NCBI GenBank assembly: GCA_944366945.1 | Contig: CALVWJ010000020.1 | Location: forward strand, 1-50,784 | From: an uncultured Clostridia bacterium | Lineage (GTDB): Bacteria > Bacillota > Clostridia > Christensenellales > CAG-138 | Length of the DNA: 50,784 bases | Reading direction: 5' to 3' | Part shown: positions 17,363 to 26,508 of the stretch, one piece after another | Position numbering within the stretch: the stretch's first letter is position 1 | Layout: each line of letters opens with the position of its first letter | Position numbers and translations under genes: made by a program | Notes under the pieces: generated by a model | Told to the model about the DNA's origin: nothing | Databases searched by the model: none | What the model saw: the letters and a program-made list of their open reading frames with translations, nothing else

Positions 17363-17878
17363 TTGCCCGCAAGGGATTTTGAATCCATTTATGCGGACTA
17401 CTCCCGCATGGTATATTGGGCGGCTTATGGTGTCCTTAAAAATGAAAGCGACGCAATGGATGTTTCCCAAAACGTGTTTTTGCGTGTAATAAAGCACCAG
17501 AAAAAACTGGAAGCCATGGAGGATTTGCAGCTGAAAAGCTGGCTTTATCGTGTAACGGTAAACCTCTGCCTGGATGGGAAGCGCAAACACAAACGGGAAG
17601 TCCTTGCGGACGAGCTGCCAGAAACGCCCATTTCCGATATGCATGCGCTGCCGGAAGCGGCGGTGCTGGATGCGGAAGCACGGCAGACGCTTTACGCGGC
17701 AATTACCGCTTTGCCGGATATTTACCGCGAAACAGTAATGCTACATTTTTTTTCCGAATTGCGGTATGAGGAGATTGCACAGCTCATGGGTGTGAGCGAA
17801 GGAACTGTAAAATCAAGAATGGCAAGGGCAAAGGAACGCCTTTTTGCCCTGCTGAAAGGAGGGGAGCAGCATGGCTGA
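17363..17878 (+). CDS. ECF-type RNA polymerase sigma factor
   Basis: The 171-residue protein is a sigma-70 family factor of the extracytoplasmic-function kind. Region 2 (about 8-75) holds YADYSRMVYWAAYGVL, the acidic D-A-M-D-V-S-Q-N-V-F-L core-binding part and SWLYRVTVNLCLD. Region 4 (about 115-168) holds the helix-turn-helix LRYEEIAQLMGVSEGTVKSR. The start is TTG with GGGAGGG 8 bases ahead; no in-frame ATG lies nearby. The next gene overlaps by 8 bases and encodes a membrane protein fitting an anti-sigma partner. Confidence 0.92.
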   Translation: MPARDFESIYADYSRMVYWAAYGVLKNESDAMDVSQNVFLRVIKHQKKLEAMEDLQLKSWLYRVTVNLCLDGKRKHKREVLADELPETPISDMHALPEAAVLDAEARQTLYAAITALPDIYRETVMLHFFSELRYEEIAQLMGVSEGTVKSRMARAKERLFALLKGGEQHG

Positions 17879-18803
17879 CAGGTTTGAAGAACTCATGAAA
17901 AGCATTGCAGAAGAAGCAGACGCCAAGGTGGAGTATGCGGCGATGCGGGAAGCCGTGCTGCAAAAAGCGGCTGCAGCGCGGCGCAGGCAGGTGCGGTTTG
18001 TGCGCTATGGTGCTATGGCTGCAACGCTGGTGATCCTTGCAGGCGTGGGCACATTGTTTTTAAAACAAAAGGGCGGCATGAATGCAACTGCGCGGGACGC
18101 GGAACAAGCGGCCCCACAGGCAATGGAGTATTCTTTTGCCGATTCTGCGGATGGCATTGCTCCAGCCGGAGATCCCGAAATGCCGGAAGCGGGCAATGCC
18201 AGCGTGGCAGTGCCGGAGGAAGCAGAGGAAGACGCCGTAACAAGCGGCGCGCTGCCCGAAAGCGCGCCCGTTTCGGAGAGCCCAGAGGAGAGCGACGAGA
18301 GCTTTGAAGCTACCAGCGGAGCCAACGGGTTGCTTGAGGCCGTGCCCAGCGCAACCGGAACGCCGGATGCGGAAGCAATTGCTTTCAGCCCGGAGGAGCT
18401 GTGTGCGCTCTGCTTAACGGCGCGTGCGGATGGGGCGGACGGTGCGCTCGCCTCCTTCGAATTCCTGTATGCGCCCGTAGAGACGGCGGAGGGATATAGG
18501 CTGGTGGACATCGTGGCCGATTGCTCTGGCGTCACTTACACTTACAACCGAGTAGCAGCGGAAGCGAGCGACGACGCATACGCGCTGATCCTGCCCGCTG
18601 TGAGTCTTTATGGTGCGCGGGCGGAAACGGATGCAGATGGCGTATATGCGCCGGCTGATGCGCTAGTTTCAGCCTCTGCTGAAGGCTCGCTTACCTGGAT
18701 TCTTGGCGGTGGTGAAGTCAAGCTTGAACCTTATGCCGGCTGCACGCTCTCCGAAGCGGAACTGCGCGCGCTTTGCCCATTGCGGCTCATGGAGATCGAG
18801 TAA
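17871..18803 (+). CDS. Putative membrane anti-sigma factor
   Basis: This 310-residue protein is not a recognisable family by sequence, but its plan and position fit an anti-sigma factor. A charged cytoplasmic part (1-43) is followed by one membrane segment (about 44-64), then a long acidic Pro/Glu/Ser/Ala linker (about 75-165) and an extracellular domain (about 168-310) with cysteines at 178, 181, 224, 290 and 299. There is no zinc-binding H-x3-C-x2-C (ZAS) motif at the N-terminus. Its ATG lies inside the end of the sigma gene, so translation is coupled. The outer domain probably senses an unknown envelope signal. Confidence 0.75.
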   Translation: MADRFEELMKSIAEEADAKVEYAAMREAVLQKAAAARRRQVRFVRYGAMAATLVILAGVGTLFLKQKGGMNATARDAEQAAPQAMEYSFADSADGIAPAGDPEMPEAGNASVAVPEEAEEDAVTSGALPESAPVSESPEESDESFEATSGANGLLEAVPSATGTPDAEAIAFSPEELCALCLTARADGADGALASFEFLYAPVETAEGYRLVDIVADCSGVTYTYNRVAAEASDDAYALILPAVSLYGARAETDADGVYAPADALVSASAEGSLTWILGGGEVKLEPYAGCTLSEAELRALCPLRLMEIE

Positions 18804-18820
18804 GCTTTGCGTTGTTGCAT

Positions 18821-18852
18821 GAAAGGGCCGCCCTTATGGGCGGCCTTTAAAC
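18821..18852 (+). terminator. Terminator of ECF sigma operon
   Basis: AAAGGGCCGCCC and GGGCGGCCTTT pair with one bulged base round a TTAT loop, ending in TTTAAAC. The T-run is short. Confidence 0.65.
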
Positions 18853-19481
18853 TATAAAAAAGGAAATCCCTTACCCTCTAGGTTGGTGTGCGCTTGCTGC
18901 GCAAGGACGTTGCGAACTTGCGCTGCACGACCCCAATCCTGCGGAAACCTATAGGGGTTGCAAACGCTAAAAGCGGGATCCTTCGGCGGGTAAAGCGTAC
19001 CCCGCGGTTGGGCTTAAGTTGCCCAAACCATGATGCCCAGAACGCTCTCGAGGTTCCATACCCCCTATAGCAAGAAGAAAGTTTAAGCAAGGCTTTTGCA
19101 GATTTGCGAACCTTAAGGGGATGTGGGTTTGGAAACCAAAGGAAGCTTCGATACGCAGCGGGTTGCTCTGTGAAGGGGCCGGCTTATCGAGAAAGCGGCG
19201 CTATTTTTCAAGTTAGGCATGCCCCTTGCACCTTAGGATGGTTAGAGGCATGCCATGCAAGGCTTTTGTAGATTCGCCGTGCCGCAAATCCGATTCAAAG
19301 CTTTGGAGTGCGGCGTTGAACTTCCAAGGGCTTTCGCCCGCTAAGCCTGCTCCGCAAGCGGCTGAGCATTGCCCAAAATCTTGTGTGATTGGAAGCTGTA
19401 TTTTAACCTTTTTGGATTTTGCGTTTAGCGGCGTGCACAAAGGCGGGGAAACGCAAAACTTTGGCCGGCTTTGTGCCTCTG
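18853..19481. other. Gene-free interval with short repeats
   Basis: No gene can be supported. A 21-base direct repeat (GCAAGGCTTTTG at its start, 19 of 21 identical) occurs at 19087-19107 and 19257-19277. CTATAGGGG (18949-18957) recurs inverted at 19062-19070, and AGGCATGCC occurs twice (19215, 19247). The stretch may be intergenic repeat debris or an untranslated structured RNA. Confidence 0.4.
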
Positions 19482-20240
19482 TTAGGCGCATCCGGCTTTT
19501 ACTGCCCGCGTAGCCATAAAAGTTGCGATGTTGTGTTCGTGTAGATTGCCTGCTCCGCTCGTGTCATCATAAAGGTTTGTTAGCATAAAGCCGGCCTCCA
19601 ATTGGCCGTTGATCAATTCTTCAAGCGAATGGGAAAACTGCATTCCATCGTCGTTTTCCCGCAATTGCCGCGCATGCGCTTCGTTCACCAAAGGGTTGAA
19701 CGGCAGCGTGTTGATAAGCGTGGTTTCGCTTTCATCAAACGCATAAAGGATTTCAAGGTTAAACCCGGATAGCAACGCGCCGCCGGGCTTGAGCACCCGA
19801 TAGCATTCCTGCCAGATCGGCTTTACTTCCGCAACATAGCAATTTGATACGGGATGAAAAATCAAATCAAAGCTGCCTTCATCGAATGGAAGGCGCTTTG
19901 TCATGTCTGCTCGGAGGATGGAGATGTTGTACCCCTCCCTTTGAGCAACGATCCGTTCCTGTTCGAGCATCTTTTCCGAATAATCGAGCACGGTGCATTT
20001 TGCACCGAGCGCCGCAAAAATGGGCATTTGCTGCCCGCCGCCGCTGGCGAGCCCCAGAACGCTTTTCCCTTCCAGCGATCCAAACCAGCTATGCGGAACA
20101 AATTTTACCGGCGTAAGCTTTACATCCCATTTTCGGCGTTTCGCTTCGCTGTATGCTTCATGGCTGATGGGCTGACTCCACTCCCAGCCGTTTTCTACCC
20201 AGCGGTCGATGGTTTGTGCATTGATTTCTGTATAGTGCAT
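19482..20240 (-). CDS. Class I SAM-dependent methyltransferase
   Basis: The 252-residue enzyme has the Rossmann methyltransferase fold: motif I VLGLASGGGQQMPIF, an acidic residue in CTVLDYSEKML that holds the ribose of AdoMet, ADMTKRLPFDEGSFDLIFH as motifs II-III, and RVLKPGGALLSGF. It is of the UbiE/Methyltransf_11 type; the methyl acceptor cannot be told from sequence. AAGGAGG precedes the ATG by 8 bases. It is downstream of the chromate-type transporter on the same strand, but 170 bases lie between, so linkage is uncertain. Confidence 0.88.
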   Translation of the reverse strand: MHYTEINAQTIDRWVENGWEWSQPISHEAYSEAKRRKWDVKLTPVKFVPHSWFGSLEGKSVLGLASGGGQQMPIFAALGAKCTVLDYSEKMLEQERIVAQREGYNISILRADMTKRLPFDEGSFDLIFHPVSNCYVAEVKPIWQECYRVLKPGGALLSGFNLEILYAFDESETTLINTLPFNPLVNEAHARQLRENDDGMQFSHSLEELINGQLEAGFMLTNLYDDTSGAGNLHEHNIATFMATRAVKAGCA

Positions 20241-20409
20241 CCCAAAGGCCTCCTTGCTTCCGCTGTTGGATGTGCCTCACAGGCTTACCCCGGCGGGATT
20301 TATAAGAGATTGCGCAAAGGCGAGTTACCGCATGCCTGCGCTAGAAAAATATGCTGCAAAAAATGGGCAGCGGCCTTAAACGGTAGCCATTGAACCGGCC
20401 GCAGGCACT

Positions 20410-20973
20410 TTAGAGCAGGCCGAAAAGCACGGCGCCTATGGCGCCCGCGCCAAAGATGATGAACGTTGGGTTTACATCCCATTTGCGCAGCACGAAAAGC
20501 GCTACGGCGAAAACGCCCACGGAGATGGGGGAGAGGGCTGAAAAAGAAAAGGCGAGCAGGGCGCCGTTCCAAAGCGCGAGGGCGAGGATGGATGCACCTG
20601 CCGCACCGATCAGCCCCACCACGCCAGGGCGAAGGCCGGAGAGGATGCCCTGCATCAGCGCAAGGCTGCGGTATTTTCGGTAAAGCCAGGCGAGCAGAAT
20701 TACGATAACGCACGATGGGAACACGCAACCGAACGTTGCTACAAGCGAACCGGGCAGGCCAGCCACCTGCGTGCCAACAAAGGTGGCGGCGTTGATGGCG
20801 ATGGGGCCTGGCGTCATTTCCGCAATGGTTACAACGTCGGTAAACGCTGTCATCGTAAGCCAGCCATGCTTTTCAACGATCTGTTCGCGGATGAGGGGAA
20901 GCGCTGCATAGCCGCCGCCAATGCTGAACAGGCCGATTTGAAAAAAGCTCCAGAACAATTCGAGGAAGATCAT
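20410..20973 (-). CDS. Chromate-type transporter, second half protein
   Basis: This 187-residue membrane protein is a single-domain ChrA family member (CHR, chromate ion transporter). It begins with the family pattern F-x-I-G-L-F-S-I-G-G-G-Y-A-A-L-P-L-I and has M-T-P-G-P-I-A-I-N-A-A-T-F-V-G. Half-size CHR proteins occur as gene pairs whose products are thought to work together with opposite membrane topology. It overlaps the upstream gene by 4 bases (ATGA). The substrate may be chromate or another anion; no chromate-related gene is nearby. Confidence 0.9.
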   Translation of the reverse strand: MIFLELFWSFFQIGLFSIGGGYAALPLIREQIVEKHGWLTMTAFTDVVTIAEMTPGPIAINAATFVGTQVAGLPGSLVATFGCVFPSCVIVILLAWLYRKYRSLALMQGILSGLRPGVVGLIGAAGASILALALWNGALLAFSFSALSPISVGVFAVALFVLRKWDVNPTFIIFGAGAIGAVLFGLL

Positions 20974-21554
20974 GCGCCCTTACCTCCCTCTGCGGATTTA
21001 TGGGTTTGGATGAGCGTGTCCGCAAGGCCGATAACAGCGCAAGCGAGAATACAGAGCACCACATTTATGCTGAACACCGCCGACGCTGCAAACGTGCCCA
21101 GCATGATGCAGATAGGGAGCGCACGCCGCTGCTTGAGTATGCCGGCGACCATTGTGATGACCACGTTTGCAATCACGGCGGCAACGCCTGCCTGCATCCC
21201 CTTAAGCACGAGGCTTACGATGCGGTTATCGCGAAACGCGGCATAAAAGACGGAAATAATGGAGATCACAATCAACGGGGGAAGAACAGTCCCAAGCGCC
21301 GTAAGCAGCGCGCCCAGCACACCTGCTACCCGGTAGCCGATAATGATGGAAGCATTCACGGCAAGCGGGCCGGGGGAGGATTGCGCAATTGCGACCATGT
21401 CGAGCATTTCTTGCTCATCGATCCAGTGCAGCTGCTCCACAAATTTGCGCTTCAGAAGCGGTACGATTACATAACCACCGCCAAAAGTGACGGCGCTGAG
21501 TAGAAATGTGGATGAGAACAGCGTCCAATACAGCTTTGCGCTGCGTTCTTCCAA
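20970..21554 (-). CDS. Chromate-type transporter, first half protein
   Basis: The partner half-size ChrA protein has the same motifs (TFGGGYVIVPLL and SSPGPLAVNASIIIGY) and about six membrane segments. I chose a TTG start at 21554 because GGAGGGGG lies five bases ahead of it. The frame also has an ATG at 21569, five codons earlier, but that ATG has no ribosome site and overlaps the G-rich run. Product length is 194 residues. The two genes overlap by 4 bases and form an operon. Confidence 0.88.
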   Translation of the reverse strand: MEERSAKLYWTLFSSTFLLSAVTFGGGYVIVPLLKRKFVEQLHWIDEQEMLDMVAIAQSSPGPLAVNASIIIGYRVAGVLGALLTALGTVLPPLIVISIISVFYAAFRDNRIVSLVLKGMQAGVAAVIANVVITMVAGILKQRRALPICIMLGTFAASAVFSINVVLCILACAVIGLADTLIQTHKSAEGGKGA

Positions 21555-21700
21555 AAAGACCCCCTCCATTTCGCAGAAATTTGCTGTTTCATTGTACCAC
21601 AGATGCCTTGGCTTTTGTATGGCAGGAAAGCTTATGGGCCGTGCTTGCGCTCAAAGCTACAGCAGGGTAAAATGAAAAAAACGGTTGCAGAAGGTGCACG

Positions 21701-22099
21701 ATGGGATTCTGGATTTTTATGCTTCTGATGGTAGAGCTTATCCCCGTTGCAATGCTTGCAATTGGCTTCTGGTTTCGCCGCCGGCCGCCTGCGACGATCA
21801 ACTTCATCGTCGGGTATCGGACGGCGCGTTCCATGCAAAACGAGGATACATGGCGCTTTGCGCACCAGCATTGCGGTGCAGTCTGGCAAAAAATCGGCCT
21901 CGTGCTGGTACCGCTTTCAGCCCTTATCATGGCGTTTTTCTATGATGCCTCCGAGGAGAAGGTCGGCGTCCTTGCAGGCGGGCTTTGCATCGTGCAATGC
22001 GTGGTGCTCCTGTGTTCCGTGATTCCGACCGAGCGGGCGCTTAAACGCACGTTCGATGAATCCGGCAAGCGCAGGGAAGACGCGCCGCCTCGCGCATAA
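21701..22099 (+). CDS. SdpI-like membrane protein
   Basis: The 132-residue protein resembles the SdpI/YhfL family, named for the Bacillus subtilis immunity protein against the SdpC killing factor. It has a first hydrophobic helix (1-26), then the family segment FIVGYRTARSMQNEDTWRFA with the conserved G-Y-R-T and W-x-F-A, then two more membrane helices. A charged tail ends the protein. AGAAGG lies 7 bases ahead of the ATG. No sdpA, sdpB, sdpC or sdpR homologue is in view, so an immunity role is not shown; many such proteins are orphans. Confidence 0.85.
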   Translation: MGFWIFMLLMVELIPVAMLAIGFWFRRRPPATINFIVGYRTARSMQNEDTWRFAHQHCGAVWQKIGLVLVPLSALIMAFFYDASEEKVGVLAGGLCIVQCVVLLCSVIPTERALKRTFDESGKRREDAPPRA

Positions 22100-22954
22100 C
22101 ATAAAAAGAGGATAAAGCCTAATAGCTCAAGGAAACATGACCGCCTCCGATGCCATTTGCCCCAGCACAGTGCCGGCCTGCAGAGCAAAGGGTTACTTGG
22201 TCAGATGCATCATGCTGAATCCAACGGGGTGTTGTATCTCGAAAAGGGCAGCCGTGCGGCAGGTGCGCGAAAGAGGAAAGGGCACGGGTTGCAACTTGCT
22301 GCCCTTCGATAACGATGCGCACCAGGGATACTTTTTAAAATGCGATTCTATTTTACGGCGTTGCCCTAGCGTTTTGCGCTTTTTGCAAGAAATGCGCAGC
22401 ATGGGCGGCTGGTGAAAGCGGAACCATCTGCAAACGCACACAAGAAACTGCCCAACATCCGGTCTGTTGGAAAACACGGAAAAAAGGATTCGCTTTTATA
22501 CGGGTAGAGCGCCGGGCTGACAGCCTCCGTGCTCTACCTTATAAATTCCTTGGAGCTTTGAGGCCAGCCATCAGAAAGCTCGATGCGGCTATGGCGAAAT
22601 GCTCCGATAAACCTGGCCAACAAGCATTTCGGAACAAGCGCTTTTTGGCAGAAATGCTGCGGCGCCAAAGCCCAAGGAAATTATGCAAGCTTTGAGAAGG
22701 TGGCGGCGTGCTTTTGCAGCCTGCCTAGCATGCCAGAAAAGCTTTAGCACTTAGGCCTGCCGCCTTGCACGTCTCAACCGGCTTCAGTGGCACCAGCGTC
22801 ATACGGCATTATTTTGCGGCAAAGGAGCAAGAAAAGTCCCTTCTTGGAATGTAGGGAAGACTCGCGGATATTTCCCTGCGCAGCAAGGATTTTTCATCGC
22901 AGCATGGGAAAGTTCCATGTAGACTTTGAAAAAGGGACGCAGCCTTTTTCACAA
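22100..22954. other. Gene-free interval of about 850 bases
   Basis: No gene is supportable. A stem-loop stands at 22503-22538 (GGTAGAGC pairing with GCTCTACC, with a further CGG/CCG and CTG/CAG-like inner part). It could be a distal terminator or a structured RNA element, but has no T-run. Confidence 0.4.
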
Positions 22955-22985
22955 CCAAAAGCGCAGGGCCTGCAAGCCCTGCGCA
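22955..22985 (-). terminator. Terminator of maltodextrin operon
   Basis: On the minus strand GCGCAGGGC and GCCCTGCGC (22961-22969 with 22976-22984) form a 9-bp stem followed by TTTTGGTTG, 18 bases after the malQ stop. Confidence 0.8.
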
Positions 22986-23002
22986 CGTTGATTCAAATGG
23001 GT

Positions 23003-24493
23003 TTATGGTTCCTCGATCCGGCCGAAAAGCTCGGTATAAAAACGCATCTTTTCGGCGAGCTCCGGCGTGCAGTCCTCCCGGCGCATGCGCCATTGCCAGT
23101 TGCAGCCAAGTGTACTGGGCGTATTCATCCTGCTTTGTGCGCCAAGGCCAAGGTAGTCCTGCATTTGCGCCACAAAGAGCACCGCAACGGAGCTCATGCC
23201 CCCGCGGATCATGCCCCAATGAAATCCTTCGTGTGCATTTAAGCCGAGATATGCTTCCGCGCGGGCAACGTCTTCCGGCGCAGCTTCCTCTCGCCATCCC
23301 ACAAGCGGCACATTGTCGTGCGTACCCGTATAGCACACGCAGTTTTCGGGGTAAGTGTGCGGGCGATACTCGCCGGGCTCACGGGAGTCGAATGCGAACT
23401 CAAGTACCTTCATGCCGGGGAAGCCGGAGCCTGTGAGCAACGCGTGCACGGCTGGGCTTAAATAGCCGAGATCTTCCGCAATGATGGGAAGTGAAGGAAA
23501 CGCTGCGCGCAGTGCTGCGATGAAGTCCATGCCCGGTCCTTTTACCCAGTGCCCGCTGCAAGCGTTTGTAGCCCCATAGGGCACGCTCCAGTAACTTTCC
23601 AGCCCGCGGAAGTGGTCGATGCGCAGCACATCGTAAAGCCGCGCTGCGCTTGCGATGCGCGCCATCCACCAGCGGTAGCCATCCTTGCGCATCGCATCCC
23701 AACGGTAGAGGGGGTTGCCCCAAAGCTGGCCATCCGCGCTGAATGAATCCGGAGGAACGCCTGCAACGGCTAGCGGCGTGCAGGTATCATCGAGGAGGAA
23801 ATTTTCCGGCCCAGCCCATACATCCGCAGAGTCCATAGCAACATAGATGGGGAGATCTCCGATCAAGCGCACGCCCTTTTCATGCGCGTATGCCTGCAGA
23901 GCATCCCATTGCTGGTAAAAGAGATATTGGATAAAGCAAAAGAAGCTTACGTCCTCTCGCAGCTTTGCGCTCCAAGAGGCAAGCGCTCCCTTCTTGCGCA
24001 GGCGGATATCCGCATCGTCCCATTGCGTCCAGGCGCGCATGCCAAAATGCTGTTTGAGCGCCATGAACAGCGCATAATCGGGCAGCCAGGCAGCATTTTC
24101 TTCTGCGAATGCGGTTGCCTCTGCACGCAGTTGCGTTCCTGCGCGCGCAAACGCGCGTCGCAATAAGGGCAGGCGCGCTGCGTAGATTTTCCCATAATCC
24201 ACGCGCTGCGGGTCGTTGCCCCAATCCGGTGCTGCAACCTCTTCTGTGGTCAAAAGCCCAGCGCGCACCAGCGCCTCCAGGTCGATAAAATACGGGTTGC
24301 CCGCATGTGAGGAAAACGGCTGGTAAGGCGAATCTCCCACACTGGTTGGCCCAAGCGGCAAAATCTGCCAATAGCGCTGCCCTGCGGCGGCAAGAAAGTC
24401 GATAAAGCGGTATGCTTCTGCTCCAAACGTTCCAATGCCGTGCGGCGACGGAAGCGCCGAAACGGGCAGTAGAACGCCGCTGCTCCTTTTCAT
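23003..24493 (-). CDS. malQ: 4-alpha-glucanotransferase (amylomaltase)
   Basis: MalQ transfers glucan chains between maltodextrins and frees glucose in the cytoplasm. The 496-residue protein is a GH77 enzyme of usual length. It shows the nucleophile Asp293 in LRIDHFRG, the acid/base Glu340 in IIAEDLG and Asp393 in YTGTHDN. The N-terminal RSSGVLLPVSALPSPHGIGT and PLGPTSVGDSPYQPFSS are characteristic. AAGGAAAGG lies about 7 bases before the ATG. It is the last gene after a sugar ABC transporter, which points to maltose or maltodextrin as the imported sugar. Confidence 0.95.
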   Translation of the reverse strand: MKRSSGVLLPVSALPSPHGIGTFGAEAYRFIDFLAAAGQRYWQILPLGPTSVGDSPYQPFSSHAGNPYFIDLEALVRAGLLTTEEVAAPDWGNDPQRVDYGKIYAARLPLLRRAFARAGTQLRAEATAFAEENAAWLPDYALFMALKQHFGMRAWTQWDDADIRLRKKGALASWSAKLREDVSFFCFIQYLFYQQWDALQAYAHEKGVRLIGDLPIYVAMDSADVWAGPENFLLDDTCTPLAVAGVPPDSFSADGQLWGNPLYRWDAMRKDGYRWWMARIASAARLYDVLRIDHFRGLESYWSVPYGATNACSGHWVKGPGMDFIAALRAAFPSLPIIAEDLGYLSPAVHALLTGSGFPGMKVLEFAFDSREPGEYRPHTYPENCVCYTGTHDNVPLVGWREEAAPEDVARAEAYLGLNAHEGFHWGMIRGGMSSVAVLFVAQMQDYLGLGAQSRMNTPSTLGCNWQWRMRREDCTPELAEKMRFYTELFGRIEEP

Positions 24494-24580
24494 GATTCAA
24501 AACCTTTCCTTATTACACCGCGCCCCCATTTGGGGAGCGCGGCTTGATACTTTCTATAATTTTGCGCACTGCAAGCGCCA

Positions 24581-25426
24581 TTATCCTTTCACTGCACCTG
24601 CCACAACGCCTTTGATGATGTGCTTCTGGCACAGCAGGTAAACGATGATGATCGGAATGATGCTCAGCATAATCACTGCCATCGAAGCGCCGAGGTCCAC
24701 GGAACCATAGCTCCCCTTAAGGTACTGGACATGAATCGGGATGGTCCGGTAATCCGTAATGTCCAACACCAGATAAGGCAAAAGATAATCGTTCCATACC
24801 CACATGGTCTGCAGGATGCCGACAGAAATCATTGTGGGCTTGAGCATGGGCATGACCACCCGGAAATAAGTACGCAGCGGCCCGCAACCGTCAATTGCGG
24901 CAGCCTCCTCGATCTCAAGCGGCAGATTTCGGATGAAGCCTGCAAACATGAAAATCGCAAGCCCTGCGCCAAACCCTAGGTAGATGATGGGGATGGTATA
25001 GGGTGTGTTCAGCTTCAGCTGGTCAGCCGTGAACGTGAGCGTGAACATGACCATCTGAAACGGAACGATCATGGAAAACAGGCAAAGGTAATAGAAGATT
25101 CGCGCGAAAGTGCTGTCCACGCGGGCGATATACCAGGCCGACATCGAGCAGAACAGCAGGATCAGCGCAACCGAAACCACCGTGATCAGCAGGCTGTACG
25201 CTGCGGATTTCAAAAACGGGTAATTGCCGAACGTGAGTCCCTTCGTGTAGTTATCGAAGCCTGCAAAGGATTCTGCATCCGGCAGGGTAAAGGGGTTGAG
25301 GCTGACTGCTGCGTTGGTCTTAAAAGAGTTAATCAGCACTTGCATAATGGGGAAGATCCAGGCAAGGCAAACCAGGATAAACACGCAGGTAAGGATGGTG
25401 CTGCCCAGGGAATAACGCTTTTTCAT
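24581..25426 (-). CDS. Sugar ABC transporter permease, MalG/CUT1 type
   Basis: This 281-residue inner-membrane permease is of the carbohydrate uptake CUT1 class, with six membrane segments. The EAA loop that contacts the ATPase reads EIEEAAAIDGCGPLRTYFRVVMP-like residues, with the key E-A-A and G about 185-200. Its ATG overlaps the stop of the preceding permease gene by one base (TAATG), so the two are translationally coupled. No ATPase gene is in this operon; CUT1 systems often borrow a shared MsmX-type ATPase, which is inference. Confidence 0.92.
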   Translation of the reverse strand: MKKRYSLGSTILTCVFILVCLAWIFPIMQVLINSFKTNAAVSLNPFTLPDAESFAGFDNYTKGLTFGNYPFLKSAAYSLLITVVSVALILLFCSMSAWYIARVDSTFARIFYYLCLFSMIVPFQMVMFTLTFTADQLKLNTPYTIPIIYLGFGAGLAIFMFAGFIRNLPLEIEEAAAIDGCGPLRTYFRVVMPMLKPTMISVGILQTMWVWNDYLLPYLVLDITDYRTIPIHVQYLKGSYGSVDLGASMAVIMLSIIPIIIVYLLCQKHIIKGVVAGAVKG

Positions 25427-26337
25427 TACTGCTGCACCTCCTTGCGGCGGGTCGCCGTGAGCTGGATAATTGCAAGAACGGCTACGAGCAGAAAGAAGAT
25501 CACAGCCTTTGCCTGCGCAACGCCATGCCAGTTCTTGTTGATATTATAGGTCGAATAAATGTTGAGTGCCAGCAGCTCGGTCATGTTGATTTTTGCGCCG
25601 TCTTGAATGACCTGGGGCATGCCTTCGGTCAGCGCGAGGTTCTGATCGAACATCTTGAAGGAGTTAGTGAGCGTTAAAAACGTGCAGATGGTGATGGCGG
25701 GCATCACGTTGGGAATGGTGACGCGAAAGAGCTTTTGCCAGCTATTCGCGCCATCGATCTCGGCGGCTTCCAGCATATCCTCTGGAACTGCCTGGAGCCC
25801 AGCGATATAGATGATCATCATGTAACCGATCTGCTGCCAGGCTACAAGGATCACAAGGCCCCAGAAGCCATAGGTGGCGTTTGCGGTAAGGTAAGTGGAG
25901 TAGTGCTTTAAAATGCCATCAAAAATTAAGGACCAAATATAGCCCAGCACAACGCCGCCAATGAGGTTCGGCATGAAGAACACGGTGCGGAACAGGTTTG
26001 AGCCCCGCATTTTGCGCGTCAATGCATAGGCTACTGCAAAGGCAATTACGTTGATAAGGATGATGGATACTACGGCAAAAGCCGCAGTATTCCAGAATGC
26101 ATGGCCGAAGCCAGGATCCGTCAATGCTTTTACATAGTTCTGGATGCCGATCCATTCAGCATCTTTTGCAACGTTGAAATTGCAGAAGGAAAGATAGATG
26201 CCCTGGAGGAACGGCCAGATGAATCCGATAAAAAAGCAGGCAAAGGTGGGCAATACAAATACGGGGAACCAACGCTGGATTGGGCGGCGGATTAGACGGC
26301 TGTTCACCGCCGCGCCGTCTCGTGTCTTTTTGCGCAA
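25426..26337 (-). CDS. Sugar ABC transporter permease, MalF/CUT1 type
   Basis: The 303-residue permease pairs with the MalG-type protein. It has six membrane segments and the EAA motif MLEAAEIDGANSWQKLFRVT. The start is TTG at 26337 with AAAGGAAGA just before it; there is no ATG in reach. A basic N-terminal head (RKKTRDGAAVNSRLIRRPIQR) precedes the first membrane helix. It follows the binding-protein gene after 171 bases holding a stem-loop. Confidence 0.92.
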   Translation of the reverse strand: MRKKTRDGAAVNSRLIRRPIQRWFPVFVLPTFACFFIGFIWPFLQGIYLSFCNFNVAKDAEWIGIQNYVKALTDPGFGHAFWNTAAFAVVSIILINVIAFAVAYALTRKMRGSNLFRTVFFMPNLIGGVVLGYIWSLIFDGILKHYSTYLTANATYGFWGLVILVAWQQIGYMMIIYIAGLQAVPEDMLEAAEIDGANSWQKLFRVTIPNVMPAITICTFLTLTNSFKMFDQNLALTEGMPQVIQDGAKINMTELLALNIYSTYNINKNWHGVAQAKAVIFFLLVAVLAIIQLTATRRKEVQQ

Positions 26338-26463
26338 AGTGATCTTCCTTTCTTTCTCGGAATCGGCGTTGGGGGAAGCGCCGGTCGGGAACGGCGCCAG
26401 GCATGGCTATAGGGTGAAAACCCTAAGAGAATGGGAAACGGAGGTTAATAATAAGAATGGTAC

Positions 26464-26487
26464 AGGGACGAGCGTGCGCCCGTCCCT
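26464..26487 (-). promoter_or_regulatory. Stem-loop between binding-protein and permease genes
   Basis: AGGGACG pairs with CGTCCCT. On the transcribed minus strand no T-run follows, so it is more likely an mRNA-stabilising or partial-attenuation hairpin that raises the binding-protein level over the permeases. On the plus strand it would look like a terminator (TTTTTTAT), but no plus-strand gene is there to end. Confidence 0.5.
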
Positions 26488-26508
26488 TTTTTATTTCAAT
26501 TTGCTTGA

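Noticed and set aside
26461..26495. Plus-strand terminator call for the AGGGACG/CGTCCCT hairpin
   Set aside because: It has a T-run only on the plus strand, but no plus-strand gene precedes it. It is better seen as a hairpin between operon genes on the minus strand.
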